A stretch of DNA of 5,316 nt, taken from JAGNRR01 sp964389575 (GTDB lineage Bacteria > Bacteroidota > Bacteroidia > Chitinophagales > Chitinophagaceae). Positions 1 to 5,316 of this stretch are shown piece after piece; within the stretch, counting starts at the first letter, position 1, and every line of letters starts with the position of its first letter. The notes beneath the pieces are model-generated. The model saw only the letters and a program-made list of their open reading frames with translations, made no database searches and was not told the DNA's origin. The stretch spans positions 1 to 5,316 of the forward strand of contig CAYMFF010000111.1 of the NCBI GenBank assembly GCA_964389575.1, written 5' to 3'. The position numbers and the translations under genes were made by a program.

Positions 1-279
1 ATTGCAAAAGACGTTTCACGTGAAACATTAGAACAAGTTTCTATACAATTGAAGTATGAGACTTATATTAATAAGGAAAAAGACTTGGCTATGAAAGCAA
101 AGCAATTGGAAGACTTGATCATACCCGATAACTTTGATTTTGATAAGATACCGAGTATGCGCATTGAAAGCCGACAGAAGTTTAATAAAATACGCCCGCG
201 TACTATTGGACAGGCTAGCCGGATTAGCGGCGTGAATCCTACTGATATTCAGATACTTATGGTTTATATGGGGCGCTAG
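1..279 (+). CDS. mnmG: tRNA uridine-5-carboxymethylaminomethyl synthesis enzyme MnmG (GidA), C-terminal part
   Basis: The reading frame is open from base 1, so this is the last 92 residues of a longer gene and not a small gene starting at an internal TTG or ATG. MnmG is an FAD enzyme of the cytoplasm. With the GTPase MnmE it installs the (carboxymethyl)aminomethyl group on C5 of the wobble uridine (U34) of certain tRNAs. The visible part is the helical C-terminal domain, which in known structures contacts MnmE. The diagnostic stretch TIGQASRISGV lies at visible residues 68-78, followed by NPTDIQILMVYMGR and a TAG stop; bacterial MnmG proteins end with the same IGQASRISGV block shortly before the terminus. 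The FAD-binding N-terminal part is outside the window. The codons for VSRET (visible residues 5-9) form a parS-like palindrome. No obvious rho-independent terminator follows. The identification is secure. Confidence 0.95.
   Translation: MAKDVSRETLEQVSIQLKYETYINKEKDLAMKAKQLEDLIIPDNFDFDKIPSMRIESRQKFNKIRPRTIGQASRISGVNPTDIQILMVYMGR
12..27. promoter_or_regulatory. parS-like ParB-binding site inside mnmG
   Basis: Bases 13-26 form a perfect 14-bp palindrome, GTTTCACGTGAAAC. The 16-bp window 12-27 differs from the widely conserved chromosomal parS site TGTTTCACGTGAAACA only at the first base (C for T). ParB (Spo0J) binds such sites and spreads from them, nucleating origin segregation with ParA and loading of SMC. 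parS sites cluster near the replication origin, and gidA/mnmG is often origin-proximal. The site lies wholly in the mnmG frame (codons for V-S-R-E-T), so protein constraint could also explain part of it. The match is seen directly; ParB binding is inferred. Confidence 0.75.
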
Positions 280-353
280 TTAGCCGAACTTACACATATG
301 TTATTTTTGTATATAATGTCGTTTAATCGCTACAGGGGCCCATTATTAATGAC

Positions 354-530
354 TTATAACGGAAAATAAAATTTTAGTTCAAATGAATTATTGTTGTTTT
401 CAATCGCAAAACGACCATTTACTTCCTTTGTTCGTGCTTTCATATTAATTATCCCTAGACCGCTAAATTTTTTTAAGTGCTCCTTCTGATTAGTTTCATT
501 TACCATGGTAAATTCAAGGATGTCTCTTTC
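354..530 (-). pseudogene. Remnant of a NarL-type sensor histidine kinase (C-terminal ATPase end)
   Basis: Read on the minus strand from 530 to a TAA at 356-354, this gives 58 residues beginning ERDILEFTMVNET. The segment GLGIINMKART (residues 24-34) followed by NGRFAIENN and a terminal ELKFYFPL matches the end of HATPase_c domains of NarL/DegS/LiaS-type kinases: the G-box helix GLGL.NM..R, then G...I.S, then a final beta strand ending in FPL. Such kinases are usually several hundred residues long. Here an in-frame TAA at 533-531 interrupts the frame, the 21 open codons upstream (596-534) show no clear N-box or dimerisation motif, and the promoter of the next gene follows. I therefore call it a truncated, decayed gene. 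It converges with mnmG, with 74 bases between the stop codons. It could instead be a short expressed fragment; no good start codon is seen. Confidence 0.65.
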
Positions 531-621
531 TTATTTTTGGCTTCTCACAGAGAATAATTCAATCCTCCATAAGATGAAATATGTCATATATAAATTTTAG
601 TAATAATAACTACAATTAGGG

Positions 622-653
622 ATTGTGGGCGGAGAAGTGCCATTCTACTTTTG
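622..653 (+). promoter_or_regulatory. Bacteroidota-type promoter for the large secreted protein
   Basis: The -7 element TACTTTTG at 646-653 matches the Bacteroidota consensus TAnnTTTG at every defined position. An upstream ATTG at 622-625 (consensus TTTG, one mismatch) lies 20 bases before it, the expected spacing for the -33 element. Transcription would begin a few bases after 653, giving a leader of about 15-20 bases before the ATG at 677. The leader is A-rich without a clear Shine-Dalgarno sequence, as is common in this phylum. Confidence 0.6.
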
Positions 654-676
654 TTTCATAATTAAAACTAAGTATT

Positions 677-760
677 ATGAAAACGAAATTTACTTCTAAA
701 CTAATCTTAATAGTCGCACTGATTTTATCTTTTGCGGCTATAGCACAAGATACCAATGCT
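677..760 (+). other. Sec signal peptide of the large surface protein
   Basis: Residues 1-28 show a basic n-region (MKTKFTSK), a hydrophobic core (LILIVALILSFAAI) and two possible signal peptidase I sites, A23|Q24 (AIA-Q) and A28|Q29 (TNA-Q). No cysteine follows the core, so it is not a lipoprotein. A Sec signal is needed for T9SS cargo and agrees with the sorting domain at the other end. Confidence 0.85.
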
Positions 761-3700
761 CAAATCACAATGAGTGGAGCAACCGGAAGCTGCGCTGGCA
801 TTAACGGTACCTATTCGGCACAACAAAATTATTTCTACCGCCTCTCTGGTTTTTCACATTGGTATATCGAAAGACAAGGCACTTCTTCTTGGAGAATACG
901 AGAAGATAGAACCGTGGGTATTAATGTTGTGACCATTTATCACGCTATTCAATATACAAACTCTCCCCTGCCACTTTGCAGCCTTTGGACCAACCTGGGA
1001 ACCTGCACAGGCACATTAGTTACAACTGGAAGCTGCGCAAATCCTGCCAATGTTTGTTACATGACCCATATTTCAGGCTCATTAAATCAAACAGTATGCG
1101 TTGGCGAGCCTATGACCCCCATCGTATTTGAAACACAAAACGTAAATAATGTGTCCATGGGTAATTTACCGCCGGGTATCTCAACCTTTTATAATAATGA
1201 TACCATAATTGTAAGTGGTACACCGCTTTCCATTCCAAACAATTATAGTTCAGCACAATTTGTTGCCCCGCTCGGAAACAATTGTACCTACGCAAATTCA
1301 AGAAATTATACTTTAAATCTGAAGCCACGACCAACCTTTACAGGACCCGGTAATATGTGCATTAACTCTGGGGTCCAACCCAATTTAGGCGGAGGAACTC
1401 CGGTCGGCGGCGTTTACTCAGGACCTGGCGTTACAGATTCTGCCAATGGCACCAGCTACTCTTTTGATCCGGTTGCGGCTGGCTTAGGAACGCATGTTGT
1501 TTCCTATACGGCACCCAATGGCTGTCCAACGAATGTCAACGTTACAGTCGCTCCTGTTTTAACTGCAATGAGCGCAACGGCAAATTCTACAACAATTTGC
1601 TCAGGCAATTCTACGCAATTGGGCATTAATGCAACAGGTGGTGCGCAACCTTTCAATTATGTTTGGACTCCGAATATAGGTATGGCACCTGGTGATGACT
1701 CAACAGCTAATCCTACCATCACACCTTTAGCGAATACAACTTATTCTGTTACAGTTACCGATGCTTGCGGATCTATACAAACATCAAGTATCGCCATTGT
1801 TGTAAATCAAAGCCCAGTTGTTACGGCAACACCTGCAATGGATACGGTTTGTGCTGGAGGTTCTACTACCTTGAGTGCCAATGGAGCAGACACGTATACC
1901 TGGTCTCCAAGTGCACAAACAGGAGCAAGTATAACGTTTGCACCACAAGAGTCTGGACTGCATATTGTTACAGGAACAAACACGGCAACAGGATGTACAT
2001 CGGAAGATACGGTGTCTATAACGTACAATCATACTTTTTATAATACGGCCCTTGCGAGCTCCACACCAATATGTGCTGGGGACAGTGTGAATCTCTCAGT
2101 TGTTGATTCTATAGCACCCTATTGCATGAGCTATGCATCAAATTCTTTGGATTCAAGAATAGATACTCTAAGTTTTGCTGGCGTAACAACTGGTACCCCA
2201 ACTACTGCAGGAGCGCAAACCTATACAGATAATACCGCGGTTATTATTCCCGTAACCGCTGGGTCATCTTATCCCCTATCCATCGTTAATGGAACGGCTG
2301 GTAATCATTATGCGGCTTATGTAAAAGTTTATATTGATTATGACCAAAGTGGTACGTTCGAACCAACGGAAGAAGTAGATGTTTTTGGACCGACTACCGC
2401 TGTAAATACAATTCCTGCTACTTCCATATCTATACCTACAACAGCATATAATGGAGCAACTCGCATGCGTGTGGTATTACAAGAAACAAGTAATGCGTCT
2501 ACTGTAAATGCTTGCGGAATTTATACCTATGGAGAAACGGAAGATTATACCATCAATATTTCTGGTGGAGCTACAAACCCAGGTCCTCCGGCATATACCT
2601 ACAATTGGATGCCAGGAAATTTAAGTGGCGCCACACCAACAGCATCTCCTACAAGTACAACAACTTATACGGTAACGCAAAGTGATGCCAATGGATGTAC
2701 CGCAGTGGATAGTATAACGGTAGATGTAATATCACCAACAATTACATCGCTTACAGCCACTCCGCCATCTGTATGTGCCGGTGACAGTACGACCCTAGAT
2801 GTTCTTCCTTTAGTAAAGCCAGCAAATTTTTGTACGCCTACTATTACCCCTGGTTCTGGCAGTGGAGACTTTATTGATTCAGTAGGAGGTTTTGGTGGAC
2901 TTTTAAGTAACAAAACGGGTGCAAATCCAGCACCTTATTATGCTATGTACCCAACGCCTGTTCCTGTGAGCGCCAATACGTTTTATGTCCTTGATATTAA
3001 AACGGGAACATCATCGGGAAGTGAATATGCCCTTTGGATAGATTATAATCAGGACAGCATTTTTACACCTAATGAAAAAGTTGGACAGGTATTTAATATA
3101 GCTGCCAATACAATTTTCTCCTTTCAAGTAAACATTCCTACTACCGCACTGAATGGTAAAACAATGATGCGTGTAATGTGCGATTGGGCTGGTCCTAATA
3201 ATATGGTGAGCTGTGGCTTGATTGGCTATGGTGAAGTGGAAGATTATGTTTTGGATATTAGTGGTGCTACGGCACCTGCTCCATATTTTACTTCTGTACT
3301 ATGGACACCAGCCACTAATTTAAATGCCAATAATTTGAATCAAGTAACGGCAACGAACTTGATGAACTCAACGAACTATACTGTTACGGGTACCGATGCT
3401 AATGGTTGTACGGTAAGCTCTTCAATAAACGTTGTAGTAAATTCTCCTACAGGTGACTCTTATGCCAATCCAATAATAGCGAATGCACTTCCTTACGTAG
3501 ACACCAACAATAATTTAGATTCCAACTGTTGGACCAACGCTGGTCTTTATGCAAATAATAGAGCAAGCAATGATGTTTTTTATGAATTTACGATGCCAAG
3601 TTGCGCGGATTCTGTGAGTATATCGTTATGTAATACGGGACCATCTTGGGATACTTATTTGTTCCTCCTAGATAATACAGGTGCTGTGGTAGCATCGAAT

Positions 3701-4912
3701 GATGATAATTGCGGACTTTTGTCTAGAATTCGAAAAGGGGGACTTACGCCAGGCGCTACTTATACTGCAGTGATTGAAGGATTTTATTCTAATGGTCAAG
3801 GTTCCTTCGTGCTAAATATTGATGCCTTTGAACCTCCAATTTCTGCTAGCCTTGCCTTAGCAACTTCCAATCAAGCCTTAATTCAAAATGATGCTTCTAA
3901 CTTAAACTACCGAGATGCGAACTGTAATTTAATTACAACAATCAATGATGGTGCGGGAGGAAATGTTTTAGGATCTACGATCGCCACGGTTGTGGTGGAT
4001 CCAACAGCAGGAATGCATAATGGTCAGCCTTTTGTAAGAAGATGGTATCAAATTACACCATTGAGTAACGGACCGGCTACGGTAACACTTTACTTTACAC
4101 AAGCAGATTTTGATGACTTGAACACGGCAAGTGTTGCTCCTTATTTGCAGCTTCCTACTATGGGTAGCAATACAGATCCTAATATTCCGAATATTCGAAT
4201 TACTAAAAATGATAATGCTGGCTTAGGAAACAATCCAGTGGTACTTACGCCAACATCGGTTAATTGGAATGGTAGTTATTGGGAACTTACAGTAAATACT
4301 CCTGGCTTCAGTCAGTTTAGAGCACATGCGGTGAATCCTAACAATGCTGCATTACCTGTGCGCTATACCAACTTTACAGTACGTAAAGAGAGAACAGTAG
4401 ATGTAGTAGAATGGACAACGGCCAATGAGCAAAATAACAAACACTTCAATGTACAGCGCAGTGCAAATGGGTTTGACTTTACTACACTAGGGACAGTAGA
4501 AACTAAAGCAACAAATGGCAATAGTGTTGGTGAGTTGAGCTACAGTTTTGTAGATCAAAAACCAATGACCGGTCATAACTATTATCGTTTAGAACAAGTA
4601 GATATTGATGATAAAACAAACTTCAGTGAAGTGATTGATATTGTTTGGGGAGCTACCGGAAGTACAGTTTCTATCTATCCAAATCCTGCAACGCATGCTT
4701 TAAATGTTGATTTGACTGTTGCACAAGCAGCAAAAACAGAAGTGAGGTTAGTAGATATGAGTGGTCGAGTGGTTCAATCTGTTTTATCAAAGACCGTAAA
4801 AGGACTAAATCATATCACTATTAATTTGGGCGATGTCGCTAAAGGAGTTTATGGAATTCAAGTTTTTGAAAATAATAAATTGACACATGTAAGTAAGTTG
4901 CAAAAGAACTAG
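677..4912 (+). CDS. Large secreted T9SS-sorted surface protein with Ig-like, GEVED and PPC-like domains
   Basis: 1411 residues, starting at an ATG with an ideal signal peptide: Lys 2, 4 and 8, a hydrophobic core at 9-22 and likely cleavage after A23 or A28, with no lipobox. Domains in order: unassigned region ~30-130; Ig/PKD-like domains ~134-219, 220-291, 294-378 and 381-454; two Ig-like modules, ~460-687 and ~694-921, each interrupted by a GEVED domain (GETED at 619-623, GEVED at 852-856); PPC-like beta-sandwich ~927-1050 (WDTYLFLLD, then NDDNCG); a Bacteroidota C-terminal region ~1055-1325 (RWYQITP, LPVRYTNF, WTTANEQNN); T9SS type A sorting domain ~1331-1411 (SIYPNPATHALNV, GVYGIQVF). Family knowledge predicts Sec export, T9SS passage through the outer membrane, and release or anchoring at the surface after tail removal. 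No catalytic motif is seen. An adhesive or matrix role is inference. Confidence 0.9.
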   Translation: MKTKFTSKLILIVALILSFAAIAQDTNAQITMSGATGSCAGINGTYSAQQNYFYRLSGFSHWYIERQGTSSWRIREDRTVGINVVTIYHAIQYTNSPLPLCSLWTNLGTCTGTLVTTGSCANPANVCYMTHISGSLNQTVCVGEPMTPIVFETQNVNNVSMGNLPPGISTFYNNDTIIVSGTPLSIPNNYSSAQFVAPLGNNCTYANSRNYTLNLKPRPTFTGPGNMCINSGVQPNLGGGTPVGGVYSGPGVTDSANGTSYSFDPVAAGLGTHVVSYTAPNGCPTNVNVTVAPVLTAMSATANSTTICSGNSTQLGINATGGAQPFNYVWTPNIGMAPGDDSTANPTITPLANTTYSVTVTDACGSIQTSSIAIVVNQSPVVTATPAMDTVCAGGSTTLSANGADTYTWSPSAQTGASITFAPQESGLHIVTGTNTATGCTSEDTVSITYNHTFYNTALASSTPICAGDSVNLSVVDSIAPYCMSYASNSLDSRIDTLSFAGVTTGTPTTAGAQTYTDNTAVIIPVTAGSSYPLSIVNGTAGNHYAAYVKVYIDYDQSGTFEPTEEVDVFGPTTAVNTIPATSISIPTTAYNGATRMRVVLQETSNASTVNACGIYTYGETEDYTINISGGATNPGPPAYTYNWMPGNLSGATPTASPTSTTTYTVTQSDANGCTAVDSITVDVISPTITSLTATPPSVCAGDSTTLDVLPLVKPANFCTPTITPGSGSGDFIDSVGGFGGLLSNKTGANPAPYYAMYPTPVPVSANTFYVLDIKTGTSSGSEYALWIDYNQDSIFTPNEKVGQVFNIAANTIFSFQVNIPTTALNGKTMMRVMCDWAGPNNMVSCGLIGYGEVEDYVLDISGATAPAPYFTSVLWTPATNLNANNLNQVTATNLMNSTNYTVTGTDANGCTVSSSINVVVNSPTGDSYANPIIANALPYVDTNNNLDSNCWTNAGLYANNRASNDVFYEFTMPSCADSVSISLCNTGPSWDTYLFLLDNTGAVVASNDDNCGLLSRIRKGGLTPGATYTAVIEGFYSNGQGSFVLNIDAFEPPISASLALATSNQALIQNDASNLNYRDANCNLITTINDGAGGNVLGSTIATVVVDPTAGMHNGQPFVRRWYQITPLSNGPATVTLYFTQADFDDLNTASVAPYLQLPTMGSNTDPNIPNIRITKNDNAGLGNNPVVLTPTSVNWNGSYWELTVNTPGFSQFRAHAVNPNNAALPVRYTNFTVRKERTVDVVEWTTANEQNNKHFNVQRSANGFDFTTLGTVETKATNGNSVGELSYSFVDQKPMTGHNYYRLEQVDIDDKTNFSEVIDIVWGATGSTVSIYPNPATHALNVDLTVAQAAKTEVRLVDMSGRVVQSVLSKTVKGLNHITINLGDVAKGVYGIQVFENNKLTHVSKLQKN
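2069..2738 (+). repeat. Ig-like module 1 with inserted GEVED domain (tandem protein repeat)
   Basis: Protein residues 465-687. The Ig-like domain opens with ICAGDSVNLSV (C466), is interrupted by a GEVED domain from about C483 to residue 628 (YIDYDQSGTF, then GYGETEDY near its end, with the motif read as YGETEDY), then resumes with YTYNWMPG (W644) and closes with TTTYTVTQSDANGCT (C674). The flanking half-domains together make one ordinary Ig/PKD-like fold, with C466 and C674 placed like the usual strand cysteines. The second copy follows with the same order and spacing. Confidence 0.75.
2771..3439 (+). repeat. Ig-like module 2 with inserted GEVED domain (tandem protein repeat)
   Basis: Protein residues 699-921. 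It has the same arrangement as module 1: VCAGDSTTLDV (C700), a GEVED domain from about C719 to residue 862 (WIDYNQDSIFTPNE, then GYGEVEDYVLDI), then VLWTPATNL (W876) and NYTVTGTDANGCT (C911). Matching landmarks lie 232-237 residues after those of module 1 (466/700, 483/719, 619/852, 644/876, 674/911). Sequence identity is modest, so the duplication is old or selected at protein level. The acidic DYNQD and DYDQS loops may bind calcium (inference). Confidence 0.75.
3455..3826 (+). other. PPC-like beta-sandwich domain
   Basis: Residues ~927-1050. The order NDVFYEFTMP, then SVSISLCNTGPSWDTYLFLLD, then VVASNDDNCG, then LTPGATYTAVIEGF and a terminal GSFVLNID follows the pre-peptidase C-terminal (PPC)-like domain pattern: D-V-F/Y-F, WDTxLxLxD, NDD, GxYxVxVxG, GxFxLxI. 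These domains are common in secreted Bacteroidota proteins and usually act as accessory binding or folding modules. Identification is by motif pattern only. Confidence 0.65.
4667..4909 (+). other. T9SS type A C-terminal sorting domain
   Basis: Residues 1331-1411. VSIYPNPATHALNVDL (YPNP at 1334-1337) is followed by VRLVDMSGRVVQSV, then HITINLGDVAKGVYGIQVF and a basic end, KLQKN. This is the standard order of the Por_Secre_tail family (YPNPA, L.D..GR, GVY.I.V). The tail directs outer-membrane export through the type IX system and is normally removed by the PorU sortase. The preceding region (LPVRYTNF, EWTTANEQNN, YYRLEQVD) is the usual partner of such tails. Confidence 0.92.
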
Positions 4913-4930
4913 TTACACATTATTTTTTTT

Positions 4931-4958
4931 ATAACTCCGCACGAAAGTGCGGAGTTAT
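4931..4958 (+). terminator. Perfect hairpin with GAAA loop after the surface protein gene
   Basis: ATAACTCCGCAC at 4931-4942 pairs perfectly with GTGCGGAGTTAT at 4947-4958 across a GAAA loop of the GNRA class. The hairpin begins 19 bases after the stop codon and is followed by TTATTT, giving a T-rich though broken tail; a run of eight T lies just before it. Position and strength fit a rho-independent terminator for the plus-strand gene. Confidence 0.85.
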
Positions 4959-5036
4959 TTATTTGGGCTAGTGTTTACGGCACTGCGCACTAAAAATTTG
5001 ATTGTCATGGAGGAGTAATAATTTCCTTAACGTTTC

Positions 5037-5068
5037 TTTGGGGGTTTTATTTTTTTCCAATACATTCA
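5037..5068 (+). promoter_or_regulatory. Candidate promoter for the second secreted protein
   Basis: TTTG at 5037-5040 is followed after 20 bases by TACATTCA at 5061-5068, a partial match to TAnnTTTG that lacks the last two consensus bases. The spacing equals that of the promoter at 622-653, and a start just after 5068 would give a leader of roughly 20-25 bases. The weak -7 element leaves this uncertain. Confidence 0.35.
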
Positions 5069-5096
5069 CAAGTTCAAACAAAATTGTACTTTTTTT

Positions 5097-5316
5097 ATGA
5101 AGAAAATATTCACACTAATGCTACTCAGCATAGCTACGTTTACTATGCAAGCACAGGTCGGTCCGGGTTCAACTGGTCAGGCTGTTGCACCTTTCGGTCC
5201 TGAAACTTTTTCGGCTGTAGCCATTCCAGCAGGATGGGGAGTTTATAATACTTCTGGTTCACAGTGGAATACAGCAACTAATCAAACAAATAATAGTTCT
5301 TGCCCGAACTCTGGCG
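5097..5316 (+). CDS. Secreted protein, N-terminal part, cut by the window edge
   Basis: The frame starts at ATG 5097 and stays open to the right edge, giving 73 residues. The start MKKIFTLMLLSIATFTMQAQ is a Sec signal peptide: Lys 2 and 3, a hydrophobic core to about residue 16, cleavage likely after A19 (MQA-Q), and no lipobox. The mature start is rich in Gly, Ser, Thr and Asn, including AIPAGWGVYNTSGSQWNT and a cysteine near the edge (NNSSCPNSG). No family is recognised from this much. It sits 184 bases after the stop of the large surface protein, beyond the terminator, so it is probably transcribed separately. Its neighbour and composition suggest another T9SS cargo, but no sorting domain is visible because the gene is incomplete. 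Confidence 0.85.
   Translation, partial: MKKIFTLMLLSIATFTMQAQVGPGSTGQAVAPFGPETFSAVAIPAGWGVYNTSGSQWNTATNQTNNSSCPNSG

Larger units (their letters stand above)
280..676. other. Intergenic region without an intact gene
   Basis: No convincing intact gene lies on either strand in this AT-rich stretch. Bases 280-353 separate the mnmG stop from the stop of the minus-strand kinase remnant and show no strong hairpin with a T run. Bases 354-530 hold the remnant itself. Bases 531-621 are stop-rich in all frames. Bases 622-653 carry the candidate promoter of the large secreted protein, followed by a short A-rich leader with no clear Shine-Dalgarno sequence. Confidence 0.7.

Noticed and set aside
49..279. 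A separate small gene starting at the TTG at 49
   Set aside because: The same frame is open to base 1 and the upstream residues continue the MnmG C-terminal domain, so it is the end of a longer gene.
336..341. GGGCCC palindrome
   Set aside because: A six-base palindrome is expected by chance and has no supporting context.
393..415. Hairpin GTTGTTTT / AAAACGAC as a terminator for mnmG
   Set aside because: The stem is AT-rich with one G-T pair, lacks a following T run, and overlaps the codons of the kinase remnant.
1110..2913. Several open frames of 70-90 codons on both strands inside the large gene
   Set aside because: They overlap a long, well-supported coding frame, have Cys/Arg/Tyr-rich or otherwise atypical compositions, and show no recognisable motif; they are shadows of the real frame.
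4970..4990. AGTG...CACT short inverted repeat as a regulatory hairpin
   Set aside because: Only four paired bases around a seven-base loop; too weak to support a call.
1..5316. CRISPR array, tRNA or rRNA genes, insertion sequence
   Set aside because: No regularly spaced direct repeats, no tRNA-like cloverleaf, no rRNA segments and no transposase frame or terminal inverted repeats were seen.

Overview
The window looks like chromosomal DNA of a Bacteroidota bacterium (Flavobacteriia, Sphingobacteriia or Chitinophagia-like; I cannot place it more closely). The evidence is a low-GC sequence, a large secreted protein ending in a type IX secretion (T9SS) type A sorting domain, Ig/PKD-like and GEVED modules typical of the phylum, promoter motifs of the Bacteroidota type (TTTG/ATTG, 20 bp, TAnnTTTG-like), and A-rich leaders without a clear Shine-Dalgarno sequence.

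Layout. 1-279: the 3' end of mnmG (gidA), open at the left edge. It carries within its codons an almost perfect parS centromere site (12-27). 280-676: no intact gene. On the minus strand, 354-530 encodes a clear C-terminal fragment of a NarL-family histidine kinase ATPase domain, cut off by a stop codon, so it is most likely a gene remnant convergent with mnmG. A good promoter for the next gene lies at 622-653. 677-4912: a 1411-residue secreted multidomain surface protein. In order it has a signal peptide, an unassigned N-terminal region, four Ig/PKD-like domains, two Ig-like domains each with a GEVED domain inserted in the middle (a tandem duplication with a period of about 234 residues), a PPC-like beta-sandwich domain, a Bacteroidota C-terminal linker domain and the T9SS sorting domain. 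4931-4958: a perfect 12-bp hairpin with a GAAA loop, the likely terminator. 5097-5316: the start of another secreted protein, cut by the right edge, with its own candidate promoter.

The two secreted genes appear to be separate transcription units on the plus strand, split by the terminator. mnmG is a housekeeping tRNA-modification gene that often lies near the replication origin. With the parS site, this suggests an origin-proximal segment into which surface-protein genes have been placed, with a decayed kinase gene at the junction. The functional role of the large protein (adhesin, matrix or surface-layer component) is inferred from architecture only; no catalytic domain is visible.
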